A stretch of 64,000 bases of DNA from NCBI RefSeq assembly GCF_023073355.1, contig NZ_JADPJI010000005.1, forward strand, positions 1,736,001 to 1,800,000, in the 5' to 3' direction. The notes beneath the pieces were generated by a model. That model ran no database searches. It saw only the letters and a list, made by a program, of their open reading frames with translations, and was not told the DNA's origin. Positions 26,703 through 36,832 of this stretch are shown one piece after another. Source of the DNA: Bradyrhizobium sp. 199. GTDB lineage: Bacteria; Pseudomonadota; Alphaproteobacteria; Rhizobiales; Xanthobacteraceae. Both the position numbers and the translations under genes were made by a program. The stretch's first letter is position 1. The number at the start of each line of letters is the position of its first letter.

Positions 26703-27371
26703 ATGAATAGTCTGAAAGTCTTGAGTGCCGCCGCAGCGTTGGCGCTCGTTCTACCCATGACCTCGCCCAGCTTCGCACAGGGGCCCGGCGGTGGCGGCCG
26801 TGGCGGTGGTGGTGGTGCCCACATTGGCGGAGGTGGGGGCGGCGGCGCTCACATCGGCGGTGGCGGTGGCGGCGCCCACTTCGGTGGTGGCGGCGGCGCG
26901 CGCATGGGCGGCGGCAGCTTCAGCGGCGGCGGAGCCCGGATGGGCGGCGGCGCCGCGTTGCAGGGAGGTGGCGGCAACTTCGCGGCCGGCCCGGCGGCGC
27001 GTCCGAGCGGCGGCACGTCCTTCACCGGTGGCGTCAACCGCAACTTTGCGACCGCCAATGGCGGCACCTGGCAAGGCAGCGGCGGCAACTGGAACGGCGG
27101 AAGCTGGCGTCATCATCATCGGCGTGGCGGCTTCTGGCCCGGCTTCGCGACGGGCGCCGCGATCGGCGGCCTCGGCTCGTACGCCTATTACGGCGGCGGC
27201 TATTACGATGACCCCTACTACTATGGCGACAGCTACTATGATGAGCCGACCGTAGCGGTCGTCCCTGATGGCGGCGGCGATGCGGCCTATTGCGCGCAGC
27301 GCTACAAATCGTACGACCCCGCCTCGGGCACCTATCTCGGTTATGACGGCCAGCGGCATCCCTGCCCGTAA
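26703..27371 (+). CDS. Glycine-rich exported protein with BA14K-like C-terminus
   Basis: Exported protein, 222 residues. A signal peptide (1-26, ...PSFAQG) is followed by about 100 residues of GGGGGGAHIGGGG-like repeats, a HHHRRGGFWPGFATGAAIGGLG segment, a Tyr-rich YYDDPYYYGDSYYDEP stretch and a C-terminal BA14K-type motif: CAQRYKSYDPASGTYLGYDG ending RHPCP. BA14K-like proteins are surface-exposed, lectin-like proteins of Brucella and rhizobia. The glycine repeats suggest an extended or adhesive cell-surface region. ATG 26703 follows AAGGAG. Confidence 0.85.
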   Translation: MNSLKVLSAAAALALVLPMTSPSFAQGPGGGGRGGGGGAHIGGGGGGGAHIGGGGGGAHFGGGGGARMGGGSFSGGGARMGGGAALQGGGGNFAAGPAARPSGGTSFTGGVNRNFATANGGTWQGSGGNWNGGSWRHHHRRGGFWPGFATGAAIGGLGSYAYYGGGYYDDPYYYGDSYYDEPTVAVVPDGGGDAAYCAQRYKSYDPASGTYLGYDGQRHPCP

Positions 27372-27657
27372 GACGGCCTGAACGATCGATGCAACAAACC
27401 GCATGGGCGGCGCCGGTGATGGCCGGCGCCGCCCATCGCGCAATGGTGACGCCCTTCGAGTTTGCTGCAACCTTTCATCAAACCTGCTCGCATTCGCGTG
27501 ACGCACGTCATCCGAGAGGGCGAAGCGGGCTCAGCCATGGAACCGCGTCCTCCTATTCACCGCACCGTGCATATCTACCCTTATCCAATCCAAAATTGAC
27601 CCGGTGCGCGATTCACCTGTATCACCGTCGTGGGAACTTCGATTGCTGGGAAGTGTC
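27372..27657. other. Intergenic region upstream of second signalling pair
   Basis: No gene seen. The segment GCAACCTTTCATCAA near 27467 also occurs at 23499, just after the EcfG-type promoter there; the meaning of this shared short string is unknown. Confidence 0.3.
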
Positions 27658-28074
27658 ATGCCGCGCGTACTCGTGGTTGACGACGATCCGATGGTCGGCG
27701 CGACCATCGAAGTCCTCCTTCAACGTCAGGGCTTCGACGTCACGCTGGCCGACGGTGGCGAAACAGGACTGGCTGCGCTCGAAGCGCAGGCCTTTGAAGT
27801 GATGCTGGTTGACATCTTCATGCCGCATATGCGCGGCTTCGAGTCCATCCGCATCTTCCATGAGCGCGCGCCGGCAACTCCGCTGATCGCGATGTCCGGC
27901 TACGCCTTCGCCTCATCCGCCTCGCCCTCTCCCGATTTCCTCCGCATGGCACTGGAGCTCGGCGCAACACGCTGCCTGCGCAAGCCCTTCACGCCCGAAG
28001 CGTTGCTGACCGCGATCCGGGAATGCCTCGGGGGCGAGAGCGCGCAGCCGAAGGACAAGAAAGAAGCACCTTGA
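27658..28074 (+). CDS. Single-domain response regulator
   Basis: Stand-alone receiver, 138 residues: acidic pocket D8-D9-D10, phospho-acceptor D52 in MLVDIFMPHMRG, conserved Ser in IAMSGY and Lys in LRKPFTPE. No output domain. The stop codon overlaps the TTG start of the hybrid kinase (TTGA), so the two are translationally coupled and probably phosphorelay partners. An in-frame start 54 bases upstream lacks an RBS. Confidence 0.9.
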   Translation: MPRVLVVDDDPMVGATIEVLLQRQGFDVTLADGGETGLAALEAQAFEVMLVDIFMPHMRGFESIRIFHERAPATPLIAMSGYAFASSASPSPDFLRMALELGATRCLRKPFTPEALLTAIRECLGGESAQPKDKKEAP

Positions 28075-30311
28075 TCCCAACGCAGCGCGTCATTCTCGGT
28101 GCTGGACTTGCCATCCTCCTGATCATCACGGCAGCCTCGATCGCCCTCGACGTCAAATCGCGGTCCGATGCGGCGTGGGTCAATCATGCCATCCAGGTGC
28201 AGAAGAAGATCTCCGATCTGCGCGTGCTGCTGCGCCGCGCTGAGAGCGCCGCGCGCGGCTTTGAGCTCTACCGAGGTCCAGCCTTCAGCAGCGAATTCGA
28301 ATCCGTCCACGCCCGGATCGCACCGGCCCTCGCCGAGCTCAAGCGCGGCGTGCGCGACAATCCCGATCAGGTCACTCTGCTGGAGGGCACCGAGCCGTTG
28401 GCGCTGCGCCGGATGGAGATCGCGGCCGAAGCGATGCGCCTGCGCGCCGCGAACGATGAGGCCGGCATTACCGCGCTCAACCGCAAGGCCGAAGGTCGCG
28501 GCCTCATGGACACGGTGATGGGCAATCTCGACCATCTGAGCGCGGAGCAAGAACGCCTGCTCGCGGCGCGCTCCCAGGATTCGCGCCGCACCGGCATCGT
28601 GCTGCTCGGCATCGACGTCGCCGGCGCCGTGCTGATCCTGCTGCTGGTCGCGCTGGTGATGCGCGAGAGCCAGCGCGCGACGGTGCAGCTCCAGAGCACG
28701 CTGACCGAGACCACGGCCGCCAAGGAGGCGCTCGCTGCGGCGGTGGCCGAGCGCACCGAGCATCTGGTCACCGCGCATGACGAGCTGCGCCTGTCGGTGA
28801 ACGTGCTGCAAAGCACGTTTCACAGCATGGCGGAAGCGGTGCTGGTCATCGACGCCGACGGCAATGTCCTTCTGTCCAATCCGGCCGCAGAGCGCATGCT
28901 GTTGCATCGCACCGGCATGAACCTGCGCAATCTGCGCGCGCTATCGGACGTATTCCAAGGCGACGGCGTCACCCCGCTCAAGGCGGACGAGCTGCCCTCG
29001 GCGCGCGTGCTGCGCGGCGAGAAGTTCGAGGACATGGAGATGATCGTCCGCCCGCACAGCGGCAATCCTCCCCGTCATCTCATGATCAGCGGCCGGCCGA
29101 TGCTGGACGGGCACGGCAACATTTCCGGCGCCGTGCTGGTCTATCACGACGCGACCATGTCGCGCGAGACCGAGCGGCAGCTGTACCAGTCGCAGAAGCT
29201 GGATGCGATCGGCAAGCTGACCGGCGGCGTCGCGCACGACTTCAACAACATGCTGACCGTGATCTCCGGTAACACCGAGACGCTGGTGGCGAGCCTGAAA
29301 CAGCAGCCCGAGCTTCAGCGCGCGGCACAGCTGATCGACGATGCCGCCGAGCGCTGCGCCGAGCTAATCCAGCATCTGCTCGCCTTCGCGCGCCGGCAGC
29401 CGCTGCAGCCGCGCAATGTCGAGATCAACGCGGCGATCGCGGACGTCGCAAAACTCCTGCGCCCCACCCTCGGCGAGCAGATCCAGATCGAGACCGTGCT
29501 GGAACAGGGACCGATGACCGCGCACATCGATCCGTCGCGGCTCACCAATGCCGTGCTCAACATGGCGATCAACGCGCGCGACGCCATGCCGAACGGCGGC
29601 AAGCTGCTGCTGGAGACCCATCGCGTCGTGCTGGACGAGGCCTATGCGCACGCCAATGCCGACGTGGTGCCCGGCCCCTATGTCATGCTTGCCGTCAGCG
29701 ACACCGGCACCGGCATGTCCGGGGAGACCCAGCAGAAGGCGTTCGAGCCCTTCTTCACCACCAAGGAGGTCGGCAAGGGCTCAGGCCTCGGCCTCTCCAT
29801 GGTCTACGGCTTCGTCAAGCAGTCCGGCGGTCACATCAAGATCTACAGCGAGGAAGGCCACGGCACCACGATCAAGCTCTATCTGCCGCCCGGCGAAGGC
29901 GCGACGGATGTGGCAGCGGCCGTCGCGCCGCAGGCCGAAGGCGGCGCCGAGACCATCTTCGTCGTCGAGGACGACAATCTCGTGCGTAACTTCGTCATCA
30001 CGCAGCTCCAGAGCCTCGGCTACAAGACGGTGGCCGCGCCGGACGGCAAGGCCGCGCTCGAATTGATCGACGCCGGCGAGCCGTTCGATCTGCTGTTCAC
30101 CGACGTCGTCATTCCCGGCGGCATGAGCGGGCGCGAGCTCGCCGAAGAGGTGGCGAGGCGCCGTCCCGGCCTGAAGGTGCTCTACACCTCCGGCTACACC
30201 GACAACGCCATCGTCCACCACGGCAAGCTCGACGACGGCGTGATGCTGCTGACGAAGCCGTACCGGCGAAACCAGCTCGCGGAGATGATCAGGAGGGCGC
30301 TGGCTAGCTAA
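28071..30311 (+). CDS. CHASE3 hybrid sensor histidine kinase
   Basis: Hybrid kinase, 746 residues from the TTG at 28071. Order: TM1 (about 8-28), CHASE3 sensor (about 35-175, LRRAESAARGFELY), TM2 (about 180-203), coiled coil, PAS domain (about 245-370, SMAEAVLVIDADGNVLLSNPAAERML), HisKA with H389 in GGVAHDFNNMLTVI, ATPase (MNGGKLLLE and GTGMSGETQQKAFEPFFTTK), and a C-terminal receiver with D678 in FTDVVIPGG. Probably autophosphorylates and passes phosphate through its own receiver or to the coupled single-domain regulator. The alternative start 48 bases upstream lies inside the regulator gene. Signal unknown; CHASE3 senses extracytoplasmic cues. Confidence 0.92.
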   Translation: MIPTQRVILGAGLAILLIITAASIALDVKSRSDAAWVNHAIQVQKKISDLRVLLRRAESAARGFELYRGPAFSSEFESVHARIAPALAELKRGVRDNPDQVTLLEGTEPLALRRMEIAAEAMRLRAANDEAGITALNRKAEGRGLMDTVMGNLDHLSAEQERLLAARSQDSRRTGIVLLGIDVAGAVLILLLVALVMRESQRATVQLQSTLTETTAAKEALAAAVAERTEHLVTAHDELRLSVNVLQSTFHSMAEAVLVIDADGNVLLSNPAAERMLLHRTGMNLRNLRALSDVFQGDGVTPLKADELPSARVLRGEKFEDMEMIVRPHSGNPPRHLMISGRPMLDGHGNISGAVLVYHDATMSRETERQLYQSQKLDAIGKLTGGVAHDFNNMLTVISGNTETLVASLKQQPELQRAAQLIDDAAERCAELIQHLLAFARRQPLQPRNVEINAAIADVAKLLRPTLGEQIQIETVLEQGPMTAHIDPSRLTNAVLNMAINARDAMPNGGKLLLETHRVVLDEAYAHANADVVPGPYVMLAVSDTGTGMSGETQQKAFEPFFTTKEVGKGSGLGLSMVYGFVKQSGGHIKIYSEEGHGTTIKLYLPPGEGATDVAAAVAPQAEGGAETIFVVEDDNLVRNFVITQLQSLGYKTVAAPDGKAALELIDAGEPFDLLFTDVVIPGGMSGRELAEEVARRRPGLKVLYTSGYTDNAIVHHGKLDDGVMLLTKPYRRNQLAEMIRRALAS

Positions 30312-31204
30312 CGCGTCGCCAGCACCACCGCCGCCAGCGTGAAAATCAGCGCGGCGATCTGCCCCGGGCCTAGCGGCTCGTGCAGCGCGATCGCGGAGGC
30401 GACGACGCCGATGACCGGCACCGCCATCGTGCCGATCGCGGCGACCGAGGCCGGCAGGCGCGCCAGCGCTGCGAACCAGCTGACATAGGCGATGCAGAAC
30501 TGCACCACGGTCGAATAGACCAGCAGCCACCAGCCGAGCGGCGTCACGCGGTCCAGATGCGTGGTCTCGACCAGGAGGCCGATGATCGAAATCGGCAGGC
30601 AGCCGATCCCGATCTGCCAGGCCGCGGCCGTCAGCGGCGGCAGACGGATCGGGTACTTCTTCGAGAACACCGTGCCGATCGCAAAGCCGAGCGCGCCGCA
30701 CAGCGCCATGATGATTCCGGGCAGCTTCTCGAGGCTGGCGGTGATGCCGTTGCCGCCCATGATCGAGGCGAGCCCGACGAAGGCCATCACCAGCCCCAGC
30801 GTGCGCAGCAGCGTCGGCCGCTCGCCCAGCACCGGCCAGGCGATGATCGAGGCCCAGACCGGCATGGTGTAGGCGATCAGCGCCGCCTCGCTCGCCGGCA
30901 GCCAGAGCAGCGCGAGGCCCATCAAGACCATCCAGCCGGTGACGTTGAGCACGGCGGCGGTGACGAGGCGCGGCCAGATCGCGGGATCCACCTTCAGGCT
31001 CTGCCGGCGCATGACCGCCAGCGCCGCAAGCAGGAGCGCGCCCAGCACCCCGGTCACGCCACGCAGCGTCAGCGGCGGCAGCTCGGAAAGCAGGAATTTC
31101 GTCACCGGCCAGTTGAAGCCCCAGCCGATCGAGGTGATGGCGAGGAACATCAGGCCGGCCGGGGCGATGCGCGGTCGCGGCACCGGCCTCGTCGAATCAA
31201 GCAT
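30308..31204 (-). CDS. EamA/DMT-family transporter
   Basis: Ten-helix drug/metabolite transporter, 298 residues, with the two EamA repeats (residues about 20-145 and 160-295). Typical blocks: FLAITSIGWGFNWPVTKFLL and ALIAYTMPVWASIIAWPVLGERPTLLRTLGLVMAFVGL; the second repeat ends AVIGTMAVPVIGVVASAIALHEPLGPGQ. Probably exports amino acids or other small metabolites from the cytoplasm; substrate unknown. ATG 31204 gives a normal N-terminus; an upstream in-frame start adds 24 unrelated residues. Its 3' end overlaps the hybrid kinase end by four bases (converging genes). Confidence 0.88.
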   Translation of the reverse strand: MLDSTRPVPRPRIAPAGLMFLAITSIGWGFNWPVTKFLLSELPPLTLRGVTGVLGALLLAALAVMRRQSLKVDPAIWPRLVTAAVLNVTGWMVLMGLALLWLPASEAALIAYTMPVWASIIAWPVLGERPTLLRTLGLVMAFVGLASIMGGNGITASLEKLPGIIMALCGALGFAIGTVFSKKYPIRLPPLTAAAWQIGIGCLPISIIGLLVETTHLDRVTPLGWWLLVYSTVVQFCIAYVSWFAALARLPASVAAIGTMAVPVIGVVASAIALHEPLGPGQIAALIFTLAAVVLATR

Positions 31205-31965
31205 GTGGGGTACCCGGCAAAATTGAGCGTCAGCTTGGCGCGGATTCGTGGCCCAAACCACCACCTCGGCAGGCATGCCTGCCCTCGCCTTCCGTAGGGC
31301 TACGTGAGTCCTGCTGACGCAACCCCATCGCCTAAAAATATACCTGCCCTGTGAACAGCGGGATGAAGCATCCGCGTCCCCACCGAATGCAAATTTTTTC
31401 GGTTGGGAATCCCTGAGGACTCACTGATACTTGGCTCCACTGCAGGCGCGGGCTTACCCCCTGTTATCCCCCACAATCCACCATATTTAGTATTTGATTC
31501 AGGAACTCGCACTAGTTCTTGACGGGCGCAACGGAGAGTCCTAGCTTTCGATCCGTCCGGCGCGAGTGAGTTTGCGTCCCGCCGGCGCTCCCCAAAGGGT
31601 CTCGCAAATCGACACTCCGCCCGCCAGCCAAAGGTAGCGGATGAGGGCTTGTCTGCCCTCGAAATGCGGGCTTTTCGGGCGCCAGAACGGGCCGGCAACG
31701 GGCTCGCAAGGCAGTTGTTGAAGTGACTGTGGGGCGTTGAATGCATGTCGGGCCCATCCCCTTGGGGGCGGATGTGTCTGGACATGGCGGCGGATGATCG
31801 ATGCGTGCATCGAACCATTGCGCCGGCAGAACAAGGGCCGGGTCCACCGGCTGAACTGCGATGCCCAAAGGCCGAACGGCCGACAGGCGCCGCGAAATGA
31901 AATGTCGGCCCGGCACGCCTTCAACGAGGGGCGAGACCGGTCAAAGAAAAGGACGGGGCAAGACC
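31205..31965. other. Long leader and intergenic region upstream of nrdJ
   Basis: About 760 bases without a convincing gene. A candidate NrdR box lies at 31478-31493. The long region downstream of it would be the nrdJ leader. I looked for a cobalamin riboswitch because the enzyme needs adenosylcobalamin but could not support one. Confidence 0.4.
31478..31493 (+). promoter_or_regulatory. Candidate NrdR box
   Basis: CCACCATATTTAGTAT matches 12 of 16 positions of the NrdR consensus ACACTATATATAGTGT by hand alignment. It lies about 470 bases upstream of nrdJ; no clear second box at the usual spacing was seen. Confidence 0.35.
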
Positions 31966-34900
31966 ATGCGGATTGAGCGGCGCCACACCACTTCGGGACA
32001 GTCACCTTACGCGGGAATCGATTTCCGCCTGACCACGTCGGAGATTCGCAATCCCGACGGCTCGGTCGTGTTCAAGCTGGAGAATGTCGAGGTCCCGACC
32101 GCCTGGTCGCAGGTCGCCTCCGACGTGCTCGCCCAGAAGTATTTCCGCAAAGCCGGCGTTGCCGCGCGCCTGAAGAAGGTCGAGGAGGAATCCGTCCCCT
32201 CCTTCCTGTGGCGCTCCGTGCCCGATACCGAGGCCCTTAGCCTCCTGCCCGAGAAAGAGCGCTATGTCAGCGAACTCTCGGCCAAGCAGGTGTTCGACCG
32301 CCTCGCCGGCTGCTGGACCTATTGGGGCTGGAAGGGCGGCTACTTCACGTCGGACGACGACGCGCAGGCCTTCTATGACGAGCTCCGCTACATGCTCACC
32401 ATGCAGATGGTCGCGCCGAACTCGCCGCAATGGTTCAACACCGGGCTGCACTGGGCCTATGGCATCGACGGCCCCGGCCAGGGCCATTATTACGTCGACC
32501 CCTTCACCGGCAAGCTGACCAAGTCCAAGTCGGCCTATGAACATCCGCAGCCGCACGCCTGCTTCATCCAGGGCGTCGGTGACGACCTCGTCAACGAGGG
32601 CGGCATCATGGACCTCTGGGTCCGGGAAGCCCGCTTGTTCAAGTACGGCTCCGGCACCGGCTCCAACTTCTCGCGCCTGCGCGGCGAAGGCGAAAAGCTC
32701 TCCGGCGGCGGCCGCTCCAGCGGCCTGATGAGCTTCCTCAAGATCGGCGACCGCGCCGCCGGCGCCATCAAGAGCGGCGGCACGACCCGCCGGGCCGCCA
32801 AGATGGTCGTCGTCGACGTCGATCACCCCGACATCGAGACCTATATCGACTGGAAGGTGAAGGAGGAGCAGAAGGTCGCAGCCCTCGTCACCGGATCCAA
32901 GATCAACCAGAAGCACCTCAAGGCGGTGCTGAAGGCCTGCGTCAACTGCGAAGGCTCGGGCGATGATTGCTTCGACCCCGAGAAGAACCCGGCACTGCGC
33001 CGCGAGATCAAGCTGGCGCGCCGCAGCCTCGTGCCCGACAATTACATCAAGCGCGTCATCCAGTTTGCGAAGCAGGGCTACAAGGACATCCAGTTCGACG
33101 TCTACGACACCGACTGGGATAGCGAAGCCTACCTCACCGTGTCGGGCCAGAACTCCAACAACTCAGTCTCGCTCAGGGACGACTTCCTGCGCGCCGTCGA
33201 AACCGACGGCGACTGGAATCTCGTCGGACGCACCACGAAGAAGATCACCAAGACCCTGAAGGCGCGCGACCTCTGGGAGAAAATCGGCTACGCCGCCTGG
33301 GCCTCGGCCGACCCGGGCCTGCACTTCAACACCACCATGAACGACTGGCACACCTGCAAGGCGTCCGGCGACATCCGCGCCTCCAATCCGTGCTCGGAAT
33401 ACATGTTCCTGGACGACACGGCGTGCAATCTGGCCTCCGCGAACCTCCTGACGTTCTACGACATCCCCTCCAAGCGCTTCGACGTCGACGGCTACGAGCA
33501 CCTCTGCCGGCTCTGGACCGTCGTGCTCGAAATCTCCGTGATGATGGCGCAGTTTCCGTCGAAGGCGATCGCCGAGCTCTCCTACGAGTTCCGCACCCTC
33601 GGCCTCGGCTACGCCAATATCGGCGGCCTCTTGATGACCATGGGTCTGCCCTATGACAGCAAGGAAGGCCGTGCGATCGCCGGCGCGCTGACCGCTGTGA
33701 TGACCGGCATCACCTACAAGACCTCCGCGGAGATGGCGGCCGAGCTCGGCACCTTCCCCGGCTACAAGAAGAACGCCGCGCACATGCTGCGCGTGATCCG
33801 CAATCACCGCCGCGCCGCCCATGGCCAGTCCAACGGCTACGAGGCGCTCAGCGTCAATCCAGTGCCGATGGACCTCGTCTCCTGCCCGCAGGCTGACCTC
33901 GTCAGCCACGCGCAGGCGGCCTGGGATGCAGCGCTCGAGCTCGGCGAGAAGCACGGCTATCGCAACGCCCAGACCACGGTGATCGCGCCGACCGGCACGA
34001 TCGGCCTCGTCATGGATTGCGACACCACCGGCATCGAACCGGACTTCGCCCTGGTGAAATTCAAGAAGCTCGCCGGCGGCGGCTACTTCAAGATCATCAA
34101 CCGCGCGGTTCCCGCGGCGCTGCGCGCGCTCGGCTATCGCGAAGCTGAGATCGCGGAGATCGAGGCCTACGCTGTCGGCCACGGCTCGCTCTCCAACGCC
34201 CCCGGCATCAACGCCTCGACCCTCCGGGCCAAGGGCTTCACCGATGAAGCCATCGCCAAGGTCGAGAAGGCCCTGCCGACCGCCTTCGACATCAAGTTCG
34301 CCTTCAACAAGTGGACCTTTGGCGAAGACTTCATCCGCGACCAGCTCGGCATCAGCGCCGAGGCGATCGCGGCCCCCGGCTTCGACCTGCTCCAGGCCGT
34401 CGGCTTCACCAAGCGCGAGATCGAGGCGGCCAACGTCCACATCTGCGGCGCGATGACGGTGGAAGGTGCTCCGCACCTCAGGGCCGAGCACTATCCGGTG
34501 TTCGACTGCGCCAATCCCTGCGGCAAGATCGGCAAGCGCTATCTGTCGGTCGAGAGCCACATCCGCATGATGTCGGCGGCGCAGCCCTTCATCTCGGGCG
34601 CGATCTCCAAGACCATCAACATGCCGAACGACGCCACGGTGGAGGACTGCAAGTCCGCCTACATGCTGTCGTGGAAACTCGCATTGAAAGCCAACGCGCT
34701 CTATCGCGACGGCTCCAAGCTCAGCCAGCCGCTCAACTCGCAGCTCATCAGCGACGATGAGGACGAGGACGATGCGATCGAGTCCCTCTACGAGAAGCCG
34801 ATGGCGGCGCGTGCCGCCCAGGTCTCGGAGAAGATCGTCGAGAAGCTGGTCGAGCGCATCATCGTGATGCGCGAGCGCGAGAAGATGCCGGACCGCCGCA

Positions 34901-35733
34901 AGGGCTACACCCAGAAGGCGGTCGTCGGCGGCCACAAGGTATACTTGCGCACCGGCGAATATGACGACGGCCGTCTCGGCGAGATCTTCATCGACATGCA
35001 CAAGGAAGGCGCGGCACTGCGCTCCTTCATCAACAACTTCGCCATCGCGGTGTCGCTCGGCCTGCAATACGGCGTGCCGCTCGAGGAATATGTCGACGCC
35101 TTCACCTTCACCCGCTTCGAGCCGGCGGGCCCCGTGCAGGGCAACGACAGCATCAAATACGCGACCTCGATCCTCGACTACGTCTTCCGCGAGCTCGCGG
35201 TGAGCTACATGTCGCGCTTCGACCTCGCCCATGTCGATCCGACCGAGTCGAACTTTGACGCACTCGGCAAGGGCGTCGAGGAAGGCAAGGAGCCGGAGGA
35301 CCAGAACCACCAGGCGACCAGGCTGGTGTCGCGTGGCCTCACCCGCTCCCGCACCGACAATCTGTTCGTGATGCGCGGCGGCTCGACCGTCGTCGCATCC
35401 GGCAATGACAGCGCGCCATCAGGCGGCAGCAAGGTCACGGCCCTGGCGCACGGTGCCTCAGCCCGCGTCGGCGACGCCATCGAAGGCGCCGTCGCCCTGA
35501 AGCAGGAAGTCCAGCACGACCTCTCGCCGACGGAGAAGCTGGAGCAGCTGCAGTGGAGCAAGGCCGGCAGCGCCGCAACCGTCGCCGTCCCCAGCAAGGC
35601 CGAGCGCCGCGCGGAAGCCAAGGCCAAGGGCTACGAGGGCGAGATGTGCAGCGAGTGCGGCAACTTCACGCTGGTGCGGAATGGGACCTGCATGAAGTGC
35701 GATACTTGCGGAAGCACGACGGGGTGTTCGTGA
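31966..35733 (+). CDS. nrdJ: Vitamin B12-dependent ribonucleotide reductase (class II)
   Basis: Adenosylcobalamin-dependent ribonucleotide reductase, 1255 residues, reducing ribonucleoside diphosphates to deoxyribonucleotides for DNA synthesis in air or without it. Motifs: [14 protein letters not shown]476 in [23 protein letters not shown], the loop [29 protein letters not shown], and the Cys-rich C-terminal tail [22 protein letters not shown], which re-reduces the active site or binds zinc. An internal insertion with [11 protein letters not shown] near residue 325 is typical of long alphaproteobacterial NrdJ. The ATG at 31966 was chosen; earlier in-frame starts add a basic, non-conserved stretch. 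It is the last core gene before the accessory island. Confidence 0.96.
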   Translation: MRIERRHTTSGQSPYAGIDFRLTTSEIRNPDGSVVFKLENVEVPTAWSQVASDVLAQKYFRKAGVAARLKKVEEESVPSFLWRSVPDTEALSLLPEKERYVSELSAKQVFDRLAGCWTYWGWKGGYFTSDDDAQAFYDELRYMLTMQMVAPNSPQWFNTGLHWAYGIDGPGQGHYYVDPFTGKLTKSKSAYEHPQPHACFIQGVGDDLVNEGGIMDLWVREARLFKYGSGTGSNFSRLRGEGEKLSGGGRSSGLMSFLKIGDRAAGAIKSGGTTRRAAKMVVVDVDHPDIETYIDWKVKEEQKVAALVTGSKINQKHLKAVLKACVNCEGSGDDCFDPEKNPALRREIKLARRSLVPDNYIKRVIQFAKQGYKDIQFDVYDTDWDSEAYLTVSGQNSNNSVSLRDDFLRAVETDGDWNLVGRTTKKITKTLKARDLWEKIGYAAWASADPGLHFNTTMNDWHTCKASGDIRASNPCSEYMFLDDTACNLASANLLTFYDIPSKRFDVDGYEHLCRLWTVVLEISVMMAQFPSKAIAELSYEFRTLGLGYANIGGLLMTMGLPYDSKEGRAIAGALTAVMTGITYKTSAEMAAELGTFPGYKKNAAHMLRVIRNHRRAAHGQSNGYEALSVNPVPMDLVSCPQADLVSHAQAAWDAALELGEKHGYRNAQTTVIAPTGTIGLVMDCDTTGIEPDFALVKFKKLAGGGYFKIINRAVPAALRALGYREAEIAEIEAYAVGHGSLSNAPGINASTLRAKGFTDEAIAKVEKALPTAFDIKFAFNKWTFGEDFIRDQLGISAEAIAAPGFDLLQAVGFTKREIEAANVHICGAMTVEGAPHLRAEHYPVFDCANPCGKIGKRYLSVESHIRMMSAAQPFISGAISKTINMPNDATVEDCKSAYMLSWKLALKANALYRDGSKLSQPLNSQLISDDEDEDDAIESLYEKPMAARAAQVSEKIVEKLVERIIVMREREKMPDRRKGYTQKAVVGGHKVYLRTGEYDDGRLGEIFIDMHKEGAALRSFINNFAIAVSLGLQYGVPLEEYVDAFTFTRFEPAGPVQGNDSIKYATSILDYVFRELAVSYMSRFDLAHVDPTESNFDALGKGVEEGKEPEDQNHQATRLVSRGLTRSRTDNLFVMRGGSTVVASGNDSAPSGGSKVTALAHGASARVGDAIEGAVALKQEVQHDLSPTEKLEQLQWSKAGSAATVAVPSKAERRAEAKAKGYEGEMCSECGNFTLVRNGTCMKCDTCGSTTGCS

Positions 35734-35827
35734 GGGGCGGGCGCAACGAACTAGGTGTCGTTTTCACCAAAGAAAGCCCGCGACTCCCACTCTAATGCCT
35801 GCGATCGCGGGCCTTCAATCCACGGAT

Positions 35828-35923
35828 CCCCGCTACGCGGGGTTTCCAGCCGGCGAGAGGCCTGATTGGCCTCTCGCCGGCGACGTTTGAGCCGGGCCAA
35901 TGGCCCAGGTGCCCCGAGGCACC
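35828..35923. repeat. Cluster of four consecutive hairpins
   Basis: Between nrdJ and the island: CCCCGC-TAC-GCGGGG (35828-35842, followed by TTT), a perfect 14-bp stem GCCGGCGAGAGGCC with a five-base loop (35849-35881), GGGCC-AAT-GGCCC (35894-35906) and GGTGCC-CCGA-GGCACC (35908-35923). The first may terminate nrdJ. Their density is unusual and they lie at the island boundary. Confidence 0.75.
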
Positions 35924-35961
35924 ACTGATGAAGAATTGTTCGTTTCGACGAGGTCAATTCG

Positions 35962-36744
35962 ATGTCGAGTGACGATTTCATAGTCGATCCGCTGCGGGAC
36001 CTCGAAGTCCACGGGCACGCGAAGGCTCTGCGCAGCTCTCTGGGCTGGGAGAACTCCGAACGGGTCGATCCCCTCGACCTCGAATCGGTCAACGAGATCT
36101 GGACTGTTCGCGGGAAAAAGCCGTTCAGGTTCGAAGTCGTGTCCGATGCCGAGCTCCCGGACGATTCTGGGCTGACCACTTACGACGGCACATGCATCGT
36201 CGTGAAGATTCCAAGGCGGATCCGCCACAAGGCGTTCATGGGTGACGGCTATGCGCGATACACCATCGCCCATGAGCTCGGCCACGCCGTTCTTCACATC
36301 GATCAGCTGTTAAAGGGAGCGACGCTTCCACGGCGTCGCGTGGGGAATGCGACCCCCGCCTGGATCCCAAAGTTCAAGTCCGCCGAGCACCAGGCCATGG
36401 TCTTCGGCGGGGCGTTCCTTATCAACGACGCTACCGCGCGCGTACTCTCCTCGGCAGACGAGGTATCCGTACAGGCCGGCGTGAGCTTGATTGCCGCGCG
36501 CATTTACTTCGAGCAGGTGCAGGAGGAGCTGGCGAGACCGGTGGTTGCAGCGCGGGTCCAAAAGATCGCCGACGAGGTTCAGGAGATCTTGTCGTCAAAT
36601 CCCGTCCCTCCGCAAACTTCGTATTTGAACGAGGTCTGCTCCTGCTGCGGTCAGCAGAAGCTCTTCCCCGTCGGCCACAAGTTCATGTGCCAAGCCTGCG
36701 ACACGGTGTACGACCGGTTCCAAGACGGCGACGAGGTCCAGTAA
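35962..36744 (+). CDS. ImmA/IrrE-family metallopeptidase with C-terminal zinc ribbon
   Basis: Predicted zinc metallopeptidase (M78, ImmA/IrrE type), 260 residues. H104-E-L-G-H108 in YTIAHELGHAVLH supplies two ligands; E142 in SAEHQAMVFGGAFLIND is the likely third. No N-terminal helix-turn-helix is visible. A four-cysteine ribbon (C226-x-x-C229 and C243-x-x-C246) ends the protein. M78 proteases cleave repressors to switch on mobile elements or defence; CapP of this family cleaves the CapH repressor upstream of some CBASS operons. Here it lies 88 bases upstream of the CD-NTase on the same strand, so it could be a CapP-like regulator, yet no CapH-type repressor was found. It could equally be a passenger of the island. 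ATG 35962 has only a weak RBS (GAGGT). Confidence 0.85.
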   Translation: MSSDDFIVDPLRDLEVHGHAKALRSSLGWENSERVDPLDLESVNEIWTVRGKKPFRFEVVSDAELPDDSGLTTYDGTCIVVKIPRRIRHKAFMGDGYARYTIAHELGHAVLHIDQLLKGATLPRRRVGNATPAWIPKFKSAEHQAMVFGGAFLINDATARVLSSADEVSVQAGVSLIAARIYFEQVQEELARPVVAARVQKIADEVQEILSSNPVPPQTSYLNEVCSCCGQQKLFPVGHKFMCQACDTVYDRFQDGDEVQ

Positions 36745-36832
36745 CGTAGCGTTCCTACACCGAATGGTTTTAGCGGTACTGGGGCGCGGAACGAAACAGG
36801 AATTGAAGCTAGAGTTGTAGAGGAGCGTCGAT

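Noticed and set aside
31342-31348. ACCTGCC resembling the B12 box of a cobalamin riboswitch upstream of nrdJ
   Set aside because: The surrounding conserved riboswitch core could not be found, and nrdJ starts more than 600 bases away.
33163-35310. 715-codon open frame on the minus strand across nrdJ
   Set aside because: Shadow frame; nrdJ is unmistakable and this frame has no recognisable domains.
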